Assembly (NCBI GenBank): GCA_029448655.1
Contig: JACCLO010000005.1
Span: 2,418,001 to 2,482,000, forward strand
DNA from: Wolfiporia cocos
Lineage: Eukaryota; Basidiomycota; Agaricomycetes; Polyporales; Phaeolaceae
Reading direction: 5' to 3'
DNA length: 64,000 bases
Part shown: positions 34,938 through 44,495 of the stretch, in pieces
Numbering within the stretch: the stretch's first letter is position 1
Layout: every line of letters starts with the position of its first letter
Made by a program: the position numbers and the translations under genes
The notes under the pieces: generated by a model
What the model was told of the DNA's origin: nothing
Seen by the model: only the letters and a program-made list of their open reading frames with translations
The model's database searches: none

Positions 34938-36522
34938 GGCTACAAGAGAGCGAGGCAGATCAGCGCAAATAGCGAGCGAGCTTCAGTGCACTTATACATA
35001 CCGTTGTCTGGCGCCAACCCGAAGCGGTTCGCGTCAAGAAAACCACACTCAGAGGGCGCAATTTAGTACTATTCAAGCAGGAAGTCCCAATGCCTCAGAC
35101 CGAATGATCTCAAATCTTGCACAACTGCCAATAGAAGGATTCAGACCTGCAAAACGAAACGCTATCCGTACAAAGCGCGGGCAAAACCTTAACATTTAAG
35201 AAGCCTCGTAGTTGGCTCACCTATTAAGAAACACAAGGATAGAGCTGTGAATCTCACGTTGCTCCGAGGATCACAGCACCAGAGCCCGGCTGACCTGCTA
35301 AATCGCCCGAGATGTCGTCCTCTAATGGTAAATCGGCAGTGCACATGCAGCTTGACCGGTGACCAGCAGGGCGCTACCCCAGTCCGAGCAGCGAATGTCA
35401 GCTGACACCGGGTGGTCATCCTATGTCCTGAAAAATCTTATAGATAGCAAGCCTGGAGTGCCGTGCAGTCTACTTACGACTTGACGTGTGAAACTCTCAG
35501 CTAGTCCCGTCTGTCATGCTTCTTTTCGACTTCTTGTGAGGAACAATGTCTCCACTCGAATCGTGACGATAAAGGAGCACACTGATAGTTATTGCTGAAA
35601 TGCATTTTCTCGCATATCTTCAACTTTCCTCTCAATACTTCTACCGCAATGTGCGTTGTCCGTCCTTTACAGCTATTTCGGAATTTCATGACACGACGCG
35701 TTTTTCTCGATCGTGTCAACCAATAAGGAAGCTACGATTTAGGGTATGTGGCTAGAGCGCCAATACCACGTGAGAGACCTCTAACTAACTTCTGCAGTGT
35801 ATGTTACTGGAGCAGATACCCACAGAGCATCACAGATATTGTCCAAAGTCCATCCAGATTCCAAAAGCCTTAGTGCGCAAGTCTTAAGATCCGCACTGAT
35901 ATGTCGACAGACCATAATGGAGCTTGGCCAGCAGGCTGCAGCCACATGAAACGGCAGTTTCCTTATTGGTTGGCACGATCGAGCGTCGTGTCATGAATTT
36001 CCGAAATAGCTGTAAACCATGTACGCTCATTGCGCGCTTTCAGCCTACGACACGCTCGAGAAGTCCGCACTGATATATACACTAATGTATTGCCAGCAGG
36101 TGTGTGTCAAGAGGTAGTCTCGATCAGACGCTCTGGCAGTGCACGTGCCGCTCGGGGGCACCCGGGTGGAGATCGAAAGACCGAAGACATAGGTTCTGGC
36201 AGCACTTGCGCTATGGACATAGGTTCTGGCAGTGCGCTATGTCTCGGTTTTTCGATCTCCGCTCGGGTGCCCCCGAGCGGCACGTGCACTGCCAGAACGT
36301 CTGATCGAGACTAGTCAAGAGGGAGTTTATAGCACAGTTGACTGAGAGGATAAGGTCAATCACAAGCGATCGTCGAGAGAGATGAAAGTTCGCAGCAAGT
36401 CGCTGGGCACATCCCTCGCGCATCACACGCGTCAAACACGGTGCACGTGATCGCGTGTCGATCGAAGTCTGCGGGCTCCGAGTCTATCGCACTTTGACGA
36501 CATATCACCCAGTCCTTGCACC
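34938..36522. promoter_or_regulatory. Divergent promoter region of P450/SDR copy A
   Basis: About 1.6 kb between the head-to-head starts; the matching stretch in copy B is 1.15 kb. The two differ by a foldback insertion here, by a MITE in copy B, and by several smaller gaps. A block near 36440-36465 (CACGTGATCGCGTGTCGATC) containing a CACGTG E-box is kept in both copies, at 36446 and 41631, and is a candidate control site. No other regulator site is recognised. Confidence 0.45.
36115..36313. mobile_element. Foldback (MULE-type) miniature transposon, 199 bp
   Basis: Two arms of about 78 bp form a near-perfect hairpin beginning TAGTCTCGATCAGACG and ending in its reverse complement. A centre of about 44 bp carries a short direct repeat (ACATAGGTTCTGGCAG). 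The element is flanked by a 9-bp direct repeat, GTCAAGAGG, at 36106-36114 and 36314-36322. A 9-bp target duplication plus long inverted arms is typical of Mutator-like non-autonomous elements. The matching site in copy B is empty, so it arrived after the duplication or was lost from B. Confidence 0.85.
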
Positions 36523-36573
36523 ATGCCCGGTCGTCTTCAGCACAAGATAGATATCCTCAATTACATAACACTG

Positions 36574-37479
36574 TCGACTCGACCCTTGTTGGGGGGGGGG
36601 GGGGGGGCTGTGCGGAGACGCAGCAAATACCAGGTCGCCGATACGTAGCGCGAGAGACTGGAGTGTATGTGTGGGAACGCGAACAGAAACCCACACCAAA
36701 ATAAACGATTGGCCGCAGGCTATCGCGCGCGCTATGACGAATACGACGAAACGAAACAACTAAAAAAACTAATAGACCGCGAAGTCTTGGTCAGCTGCGG
36801 TTGAGCTCGGCGTCGCCTCACATACAGCGTCACAGAGAAGATGCGAGGAGAGAGATGGATTGCGCGTTTCGCGCGACCGCTGCTATATGTTACAAACGAC
36901 ACAGCTTCGAGAGCCGACCGAAAAACGACAAAAGAAAAAGTAGTGATACGCGATCGAGAGAAGCGAGTGATCATGTAACTCGATAAAGAAAAATGACTAC
37001 CATAACAGTCCTGTGGCTATGAGTCCATGTGAAGTAGTAGAGAAAAATGAATGGGGGCCGCGTCATCGGCACAGACACGTCCGACATACCGTCAGGATTG
37101 GCATATGAAACGCGCAATGGCTCGGATTCCGTCAACGATGTCAAGACCGCGCCCTATTTACGTGCGCATCTCGCCGCCCTCGAGCGCGGGAACGTCGGTC
37201 TGAAACGTCGCGGGTCCTACTTCGCGTTCGCGTACCGCTCCCTCCGGACATGTCTCGCGCGCTGGTAGAGTCGGTGTGGAAGTTTTAGTACAGTAAGAAA
37301 AATCAACGAAAATACCAAAAATAAAACAGAAGCGCAGGACGACGACCTGTACGCATGATCGAAGAATTTGAGTATAGATCACTTGAGCTTGCTGTCTTGT
37401 AATCGTCGTTCGAATGGTGATCTTAAGCTTGTGACTTATACGGATTTGAGTATAGAGACGCGCCACCCCTCCACACCGA
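36574..37479. mobile_element. Insertion of about 0.9 kb in SDR copy A intron 1
   Basis: Copy B has roughly 35 bp between matching flanks (CTCAAT... and TTGCTGAGCT) where copy A has about 0.9 kb, so this is an insertion specific to copy A (or a loss from B). It contains 17 consecutive G (36591-36607), an A-rich part near 36930-37040 and a GC-rich block around 37080-37265. The right part is bounded by inverted copies of AGTCGGTGTGG (37269-37279 and near 37472-37482), and ATTTGAGTATAGA is repeated at about 37367 and 37443. No protein domain is recognisable. The ends are approximate, and a nested or composite element is possible. Confidence 0.6.
36591..36607 (+). repeat. Homopolymer of 17 G
   Basis: An uninterrupted run of 17 guanines near the left end of the insertion in SDR copy A. 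Length may be uncertain because of sequencing slippage. Confidence 0.9.
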
Positions 37480-38459
37480 CTTGCTGAGCTACCGCCAGGT
37501 CGCGCTTATCACTGGGGCCGGCTCGTGGGTGCATCTTGATTAGCCCTGCGCGACTGATCGCTCACTGAGGCCCATTCAGCGGCATCGGCCTCGAGTCCTC
37601 ACTCCTCTTCGCCCAGGAGGGCGCAAATATTGCACTCGTGGATGTGAATGCACAGGCCGTCGAGCGCACGCACAAGCTCATCGCGGAGCGCTACCCTAAC
37701 GTGAAGTCGATCCCCATCACGGCAGACGTGAGCAAGGAACAGAATGTCAAGGACATGGTACAGAAGACCGTCGACGCCTTCGGACGGCTTGACGTTATGG
37801 TAAGCCGTGTCATCTCTTTGTCTAGCGCGCAAGGAGCTAAGATCTCTCGCGGGATGATGCAGTTTAACAACGCAGGTACGCCCTTGATGGGACGTGCTCG
37901 GACGTAATGTGCTGAGAGGGGATGCACGCTGCTAGGTATCATGCACCCGGAAGACGATAATGCGCTGAATACGGAAGAGCGGATCTGGGACCTCACAATG
38001 AATATCAACGTCTGGTGGGGCTGCAAGTACGCCATCCTCGCGATGCGCCAGAACCCGACGGATGAGAGCAAGGGTCTGCACACCGGCGGCAGCATCATCA
38101 ACACGGCGAGCTTCGTCGCGCTCATGGGCGCCGCGACACCCCAACTTGCGTGTGCGACCAGCGCCACATTATCAGCAACCAGCATCATATTCCCATGGCT
38201 GATCTTGGCAACCATTTGCATCACCTACTGCAAACATCCAACCTCGGGCCCTGGCTCTGGCAGAAGCCTGGTGTCCAGGGTGCAACAACATCAAGAGCTT
38301 GCGTGGAACGACTGGATTGTCTAATGACATTGTAGATTGTAGAACCTTTCATAATCTCTTCATTGGTCAGATGTGAATGGTACACATTTCTTCCACAGGC
38401 GGCTCTACTCTGGCGAAAGTGCTAAACGTTACCATCACGGTAAGGGTCGGCGCTCATAG

Positions 38460-40560
38460 TTAAGAGTCATTACGCATAGCCAGAATAAGTGCTTCAGCTT
38501 TTGCTGATCGTGGCATCACCGAACATTGGAATGGCTGTGGGTGGCTGCGATGCATGAGTAGAATGACATGTCGTATGATTTGCCACTTGACATACCTTAT
38601 TGTCGCCGAAGAGTACTTTATTTCAGGCTCGACAGTCACACCGTCAATCACTGGCTTGCTGATATGAAAGACTGCCAGTGACATTGCACATGAAAGGAAA
38701 ATCGACGCTTCCGCGAGATGTAGCCCTGGTGCGGTCAGCATCGTGGTTATTCAGTCCTATGATATATACCGACCTGGACATACGCTATTATCAAGAAGAC
38801 TAATCAAAATCATATGTTCTCAAGTATCTTTAAGGTGCTCACCGCCGACCGAAGCCGAATGCATACTGGCGAGGCTCCGGCTCCGGTTCTCGATTGCTCG
38901 TGGGAATAAATCTGTCAGGATTGAACTCAGAGGGATTGGTATAAACATCGGGGTCATGCAGAAATTTCCTTCAGATGTGTCTTTGAGAGAGTTGACATGT
39001 CCGAAATACAGAAGGAGCTCACCAGACATTCGGAATGATGATAGCGCCTTTAGGGATAAAATACCCTGCGTGGTAATCATCTTGAGAGGATGAATGTGCC
39101 ATTCCTATGCTTGACTATTGATCACTTGATTATTGTATTAAAAAGGAGAGGTTCCGACCTAACGGAGCGACAGGCTGCCATCGGAGGACTTCAGAACATA
39201 GGGCATTGATATATGGCAGTTGGTCTCGATCTGCGAGGCCAGGCAGTCTATCGCTTCCGATGACAGAATCAATCTCGAGCTGTGCTTTCTTTTGTACCTC
39301 GGGATAGCACATCATGGCGAGGAAGAAGCTGTTAATAGCGGAAACCGTCTGGGACATACGATCATTCCAAACGAACCACCTTATGGCTCAGTGGACGCAC
39401 AGAGTCTGCTCCGGCTGCAGAGCATTAATCAAATTTCGTTGCCTTTTTCGTAATCAGACACCATACCACTATATAAAGTGGCAGCCGCATATTTTATCAT
39501 TCGGTCTTGATCCGCAGGGTCTGCTTCCAGATTTGTAGAGGTGAAGCTTGTGATAGCAGTCCCGGCCGCCTGGGATACACGAGTCGACATTTTCACGCTC
39601 AAGCCTGACCTGATTGCTTACCATTTGCTTTTTAGTGAATTCATACGGCGTGTCGTACATCTTCTGCAGCTCTGCGGCCCAGTCCCGTGCTTTCCTCTTC
39701 CATCCCGCTCCGGGCATCCAGCTTGGGACATGTTTAACTTTGCTGGATGTCAGTAACTCTGACAGTTCAGAAGTGCGTAACACGAACGGATAGGGAACGT
39801 ATCAACAAGAAATGCTCCAGGAGTCGTAGTGATAGAGAATCCATCGACCGCTCGATCAACGAGTTCGACAAGCTCATCTTGTCCGTGTTTGACCTGGTAG
39901 CCGTACGCCATCTTGAGGATGAAGGCGCCCGCAGTCCTAATAAATAATCAAGGGGCTACACGCAACGGTATTGATTAGCGACTAACTTGCGAACATGCTT
40001 CATCACAGCCTCAGGCTGGCGTAAGACTCTGAACAAGAAATGGTACACTTCGCTCTCCATGTGCTGGGAGAGTCTCGCCGCATGATTACGACTGCCAATG
40101 AGCTGGCTGAACAGGCGGCGCATGGCGCGGTGCCTACTGCCGTAGCGGAGCATGACGAGCGTATGCTCCCAGCCGATCATCTTGCCCGCCATAGTCAGGA
40201 CGGGTCTATTCGAGTGCATTGCACTCTTCTTGTCAAAGATCTCGAAAGCGTACTGCGATGAGTTGAGGATGATCATCGGCTGCCCAAGGATTGTAGCAGA
40301 TACAATATCCCCCATTTAACTGATGAGTGCGCTGTGAGGTGTCGATGGTTCGTGCACGCACCCCATTTCTCGCCCCACAAAGAAAATGTTTGCCACTCGT
40401 AGGATGTGGGCCAGTCGAGGACATTGCCAATCAGCGGCCATCCTTTTGGACCAGGCGGTAGAGTCCCCGCACGCCTGCTGTTGCGCTTCAAAATACGATC
40501 AACTAAGACAATCAGTGCGACTGTCATAAGCGTGTCTAGAATGTAGATCATGCTCATCAT
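38460..40560 (-). CDS. Cytochrome P450, copy B (intron 1 acceptor lost)
   Basis: Sister of the P450 at 32815. Its start MMSMIYILDTLMTVALIVLVD is at 40560 and its stop at 38460. The exon pattern is the same and nearly all junctions are sound, including the 14-nt AGADS microexon (39401-39414) and the 11-nt RVCPG microexon (38774-38784). The exception is intron 1: where copy A has TTATTAG before GGGATAT, copy B has AAATGG, so the AG is gone. The nearest upstream CAG is 8 nt away and would shift the frame; another, 20 nt away, also fails. The transcript would probably be mis-spliced, and the gene may be a young pseudogene. An RNA read across 40310-40380 would settle this. Confidence 0.75.
38774..38784 (-). 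other. 11-nt microexon encoding the P450 heme cysteine (copy B)
   Basis: The exon CGTATGTCCAG on the minus strand joins its neighbours to read GRRVCPGLHL. It is preceded by AATAG and followed by GTCGGT. Confidence 0.82.
39401..39414 (-). other. 14-nt microexon encoding AGADS of the P450 (copy B)
   Basis: The exon CCGGAGCAGACTCT follows CTCTGCAG and precedes GTGCGT; the joined protein reads LYS-AGADS-TVSAIN. Confidence 0.82.
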
Positions 40561-41712
40561 GGCTGCGAGAGAAAGTTTAATCAGCGCAAGTAGCGAGCTT
40601 CAGTGCACTTATACATATTGATATCCGGCGTCAATCCGAAACGATTTGTTCCAAGGAACACACGCTGCACAGGAGCGCAGTTAATAACTACACAGATAGG
40701 AAGATTTCCAATGTTTCAGAACGAATGAATTGAAGTTTCCCATGATACTATCGCCGGACCCCTTCTGCACAATGAACCCCTTCTGCACAATTGATTCTGC
40801 AGAGGCAACAACGTATCGAAAGATATTTGTGTGTATACTAGACATGTAGACGAGGTTTTCTGCATCATTTTCTTTTACATTCCTGACTTATATCGTTACG
40901 CAAAAACGAGAAGTGTGCAGAAGGGGTCCGGCGGTAGTAACCAATAAGAGCTGCAGAACAAACCGCTATCGGTACCGTGAGCGAGAGTTTGATGAGCGTT
41001 CTGCGGTATATGGCCCACCAACCACCGAAGAAACACGAGGATGGTATTGTGAATCCACGGATCTCACGTCGTTCCGAGGACTTCGCGCGAGGCCCGGTGA
41101 TCACAGCACTAGAAACTAGAGCTCGGCTGACCTGCTAAGCCGCACAAGATGTGGTCTTCCGATAAAGCAGCGGTGAGCGGGGCGCTACCCAGGGAGTCCG
41201 AGCAGCGAATATCGACTAACGTTGGGTGACCATCCTAGGGTGACCGTGTGATTTACTTACAACTTAACGTGCAATATTCGCAACTAATATCAACTTAAGT
41301 CCCGTCCGAGTCTGTTATGGTTTCTTGTGGTCTCCACTGATAGTGAAATTGAGTTTACGGCGATGCGCACCGTCCGTCCTGTAGACCATGCACACTCTGA
41401 ATCGTTACGCGCTTCCAGCCTGCGCTTGTCAATGAGAAGTCCGCATAATTTCACGTGCCGGTGTTACAATTCGATATACCTCAATGGCGTCCAGAGAGAA
41501 ATAGAAAGCAGAGTTGGCTGAGATAATCAAAAAATTGTACGGTCAGTCCCAGGCGATCAATGGGAGAAATGAGAGTTCGCAACAAGCCACTGCCAGACGC
41601 TTCCGTCGCTCAACGCGTCAAACACGGTGCACGTGATCGCGTGTCGATCGAAGTCGTCTGATCAGAGGTTGGCCTGTCGCACTTTGACGACATATCACCC
41701 AGTCCTTGCACC
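40561..41712. promoter_or_regulatory. Divergent promoter region of P450/SDR copy B
   Basis: 1.15 kb between the starts of P450 copy B and the intact SDR, interrupted by the MITE. The block CACGTGATCGCGTGTCGATC at 41631 is shared with copy A. Confidence 0.45.
40748..40937. mobile_element. MITE of 190 bp with TA target duplication
   Basis: Terminal inverted repeats of about 25 bp with one mismatch begin CTATCGCCGGACCCC on the left and end GGGGTCCGGCGGTAG on the right. Both ends touch a TA dinucleotide (40746-40747 and 40938-40939), as in Tc1/mariner-derived MITEs. A second inner copy of CCCCTTCTGCACAA follows the left end. The TIRs differ from those of the large transposon at 13584. The equivalent place in copy A is empty. 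Confidence 0.83.
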
Positions 41713-43152
41713 ATGCCCGGTCGTCTTCAGCATAAGGTAGATACCCTCAATCAATACTGTCAGCCCAGCCTACTTGCTGAGCTCTCGCCAGGTCGCGCTT
41801 ATCACTGGGGCCGGCTCGTACGTGCATCCTACACCTGCGCGACTGATCGCTCACTGAGGCTCATCCAGCGGCATCGGCCTCGAGTCCTCGCTCCTCTTCG
41901 CCCAGGAGGGCGCGAACATTGCACTCGTGGATGTGAATGCACAGGCCGTCGAGCGCACGCACAAGCTCATCGCGGAGCGCTACCCTAACGTGAAGTCGAT
42001 CCCCATCACGGCAGACGTGAGCAAGGAACAGAATGTCAAGGACACGGTACAGAAGACCGTCGACGCCTTCGGACGGCTTGACGTTATGGTAAGCCGTGTC
42101 ATCTCTTTTTCTAGCGCGCAAGGAGCTGAGATCTCTCGCGGGATGATGCAGTTTAACAACGCAGGTACGCCCTTGATGGGACGTGCTCGGACGTAACGTG
42201 CTGAGAGGGAGGGACGCACGCTGCTAGGTATCATGCACCCGGAAGACGATAATGCGCTGAACACGGAAGAGCGGATCTGGGACCTCACAATGAACATCAA
42301 CGTCAAGGGCGTCTGGTGGGGCTGCAAGTACGCCATCCTCGCGATGCGCCAGAACCCGACGGATGAGAGCAAGGGTCTGCACACCGGCGGCAGCATCATC
42401 AACACGGCGAGCTTCGTCGCGCTCATGGGCGCCGCGACACCCCAACTTGCGTGTGCGTCCCAAGTCTCGCTGGATATGGGGCAGCTCCGCTAACAACAGT
42501 TGTGTGCGCTTAGACACCGCGTCGAAGGTCTGTTTGGAGAGAGCTTTCCGTTGCAGCGGGCTCCGTGACTGATTAGAAGGGGTATGTAGGGTGCTGTGCT
42601 CTCCATGACGCGTGAACTCGCAATGGTCCACGCACGGGAGGGCATTCGCATCAACTCGATTTGTCCGTACGTCATCCACCGTCCCTATACTATGCATGGG
42701 TACCGCCTGACCGCACACACAGTGGTCCTCTCAAGACACGTACGTGCCACTGAGGCTCCTGTTCGACAGCACATCTCATAATCATCCCGGAACACGCAGC
42801 CCTTCTGATGGACTTCCTCAACACGCAAGAGAAGAAGGATCGCCGCATGGTGCACCTTCCGATGGGTCGGTTCGGCGAGGCGATCGAGGTCGCGCGCGGC
42901 GCGCTCTTCCGTATGTCTGAATAGAAAGCCTTCAAGTGTGATGTGCTGATCGTAGTTCGCGTATTCATACAGTGGCGAGCGACGACAGCAGCTACATGAC
43001 AGTGCGTCTCCAGGTGACATGTACCAGACACGACTTACACAGGCTGACGGCTTCTGTAGGGTACGGATTTCAAGGTCGACGGCGGCTTGAGCTCGTGCTA
43101 CGTGACGCCACTCGGAGAGCCAGCTCTCTCGCCGCCGTCCAGCCTCGTCTGA
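41713..43152 (+). CDS. Short-chain dehydrogenase/reductase, copy B (intact)
   Basis: Classical NAD(P)-dependent SDR of 282 residues from eleven exons whose lengths add up exactly. It starts MPGRLQHKVALITGAGSGIGLES (cofactor motif TGxxxGIG, with Asp in VALVDVN-type context favouring NAD). Signature pieces then lie in microexons: 42152-42164 (13 nt) gives FNNAG, 42514-42527 (14 nt) gives the catalytic YTASK, and 42723-42739 (17 nt) gives PGPLKT. The catalytic Ser region is GSIINTASFVALMG. The C-terminus ends GTDFKVDGGLSSCYVTPLG with a stop at 43150. Other exons are also short (24, 26, 29 nt). It is head to head with P450 copy B, which suggests joint use in an oxidation pathway; the substrate is unknown. 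Confidence 0.92.
42152..42164 (+). other. 13-nt microexon encoding FNNAG of the SDR
   Basis: TTTAACAACGCAG lies between GATGATGCAG and GTACGC. The flanking intron upstream is 63 nt and has no stop, so retention would keep the frame, but the family reads RLDVM-FNNAG-IMHP. Confidence 0.82.
42514..42527 (+). other. 14-nt microexon encoding the SDR catalytic YTASK
   Basis: ACACCGCGTCGAAG follows GCGCTTAG and precedes GTCTGT. With the T of the preceding exon and GGT after it, the protein reads LA-YTASK-GAVLSM. Confidence 0.85.
42723..42739 (+). other. 17-nt microexon encoding the SDR PG motif
   Basis: TGGTCCTCTCAAGACAC lies between CACACACAG and GTACGT. Joined to its neighbours it gives NSICPGPLKTPLLMDFL. 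Confidence 0.85.
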
Positions 43153-43350
43153 GCGCATCGTTGACATGCAATACAAATACTGAGCTTGAATATGATGTAC
43201 TTCCAGTGCAATATACTACAACAGAATGTACGGCAATGTACAAATACATTTCGGCGAGAATACTGGCATAGATCTTGCGTCCTCCTAGGGTTGTCGAAAT
43301 TCAGCCTCGCGAATCTCCCGGACAGAATAGCAGTTCGAAAGTGTCGGTAT

Positions 43351-44194
43351 TCACTGATTCTTCGCAGCCTCCTTCGCCCTACGCTTGTCGCCCTCCATCT
43401 TGCGGACCCGGGCGATCTCCACGCTGATGCTGTTTCTGAGCTCCTTGTTTAACTGCGGCTTGTAGCCCAAAGCGAACAGGATCTCCAGGTGCACGAAGAA
43501 TGGGGCGAGTACGATGGCTAGACAACGACAGCATGAGCACCGCGTCGCCGACAAATGCAAATGTGAATGTGCATACCTCCAATGAGGTTGTCCAGCAGCG
43601 CGGGGGAGCGGCCCTCGGGCCCGAAGTGCCCGATGAACTGGGCGATCCAGGACACGATGTGCACGGCGATTGCAATCTTGAGCGCGTTCGGGTGGTACGA
43701 GAACGCGGTGGAGGTCAGGAGGGAGAACGCCCATTGTGGCAAGTACAGCGCCTGTGGATGTAAGTGGCGCAGCTGTGGCGCGGTCATACGTCGAGACGGG
43801 ATGGACGTACGGCTGCGACGGGCTCCAGGCAGAAGTAGTACGCGATGTAAACCGCGGCCATGACGGCGGGCCACTTGAAATCAAACATCATGAAGTCATT
43901 GTACTTGATGTGCACGGGCGGGAAGAAGGACGGGGTCGGGACTGGTGCGAGGTAGACTTGCGCGGTCCTGGTGCGGGTTGCATAATCGTCGTTAGCGCAT
44001 AGAGGCTTGGCGGCAAGGGAACGACGAGGCGCACCATATGAGGATTGGCACACAAACCTCGTGTATCTTGATGTTGATCGGGTTTGAGTGGTACGCCCCG
44101 TAGAACGTGAGCTAGTGCCTGAATGATAAGCGGGGCGGGGCGGGAGGGTTGACAGCATACAGACCTGTTTCTTGAGGCTGAAGAGACTGGACAT
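43351..44194 (-). CDS. DUF962 / Mpo1-like membrane protein
   Basis: Homologue of yeast Mpo1 (YGL010w), a Fe(II)-dependent ER dioxygenase in the alpha-oxidation of 2-hydroxy fatty acids from phytosphingosine. The start [10 protein letters not shown] is at 44194, and after an intron the protein continues [18 protein letters not shown]. This is the family's opening motif with conserved His, Asn and His. Hydrophobic segments follow ([40 protein letters not shown]), then [23 protein letters not shown], the second His-bearing motif, and [16 protein letters not shown] basic tail ends at the stop 43351. All putative metal-binding His are present. Confidence 0.87.
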
Positions 44195-44495
44195 GATGGT
44201 GGTAGGAGAGCAAGACGCTTAGGACGCACTCGGGTCAGTCAGTCGGTCACTGTTCGCACAGGCGGTGGCATCTGGGCGCGTAACAGCGGTCTCGTAAACA
44301 CTGGAACTCACGGGCGGAACGGCGGGTAAGGTTAGGATTACATCACGTGCTGGAACACGTAGTATCCAAGGAAGCGCCCACTGTAGTCGCCCGTAAACGG
44401 TGACTTCAAAACCCATTACTACTTGCTTGTATTCGCTCGTAAGCTTAGGTCAAGACTTTTTGCCAACTCTGAGAAGGATCTGTGAACTTGCCGTG

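Larger units (their letters stand above)
32410..38156. repeat. Tandem duplication, copy A of the P450-SDR unit
   Basis: This 5.75-kb unit starts inside the last exon of WDR59 and ends at the start of an intron of the SDR gene, where the sequence jumps back to WDR59-tail sequence (CTTGCGTGTGCG|ACCAGCGCC). It holds an intact P450 on the minus strand and a broken SDR on the plus strand. Relative to copy B it also has a foldback element (36115-36313), an insertion of about 0.9 kb (36574-37479) and a 4 x 11-bp tandem repeat. Identity to copy B varies from 100% over tracts of about 260 bp to clearly diverged intergenic sequence. Confidence 0.9.
36523..38324 (+). pseudogene. Short-chain dehydrogenase, copy A (truncated, chimeric)
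   Basis: Clearly the sister of the SDR at 41713, but broken in several ways. The first donor is mutated from AAG|GTAGAT to AAG|ATAGAT (36547). Intron 1 carries an insertion of about 0.9 kb. Three codons (KGV) are missing from NINV-WWGCKYA near 38010. The gene also ends at the duplication junction, right after AATPQLA, so the exons with the catalytic YTASK motif and everything after are absent. Downstream of the join the frame runs on through the former WDR59 tail (TSATLSATS) to a stop at 38324, making a chimeric end. The NAD-binding exons and the 13-nt FNNAG microexon (37863-37875) remain. It is unlikely to make an active enzyme. Confidence 0.85.
38157..42457. repeat. Tandem duplication, copy B of the P450-SDR unit
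   Basis: This 4.3-kb unit begins with WDR59-tail sequence and continues, after a gap of about 74 bp relative to copy A, through P450 copy B and into the SDR up to the base matching the junction. It carries its own MITE at 40748-40937. The difference in length from copy A is explained by insertions in A and by gaps in the divergent promoter. Confidence 0.9.
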
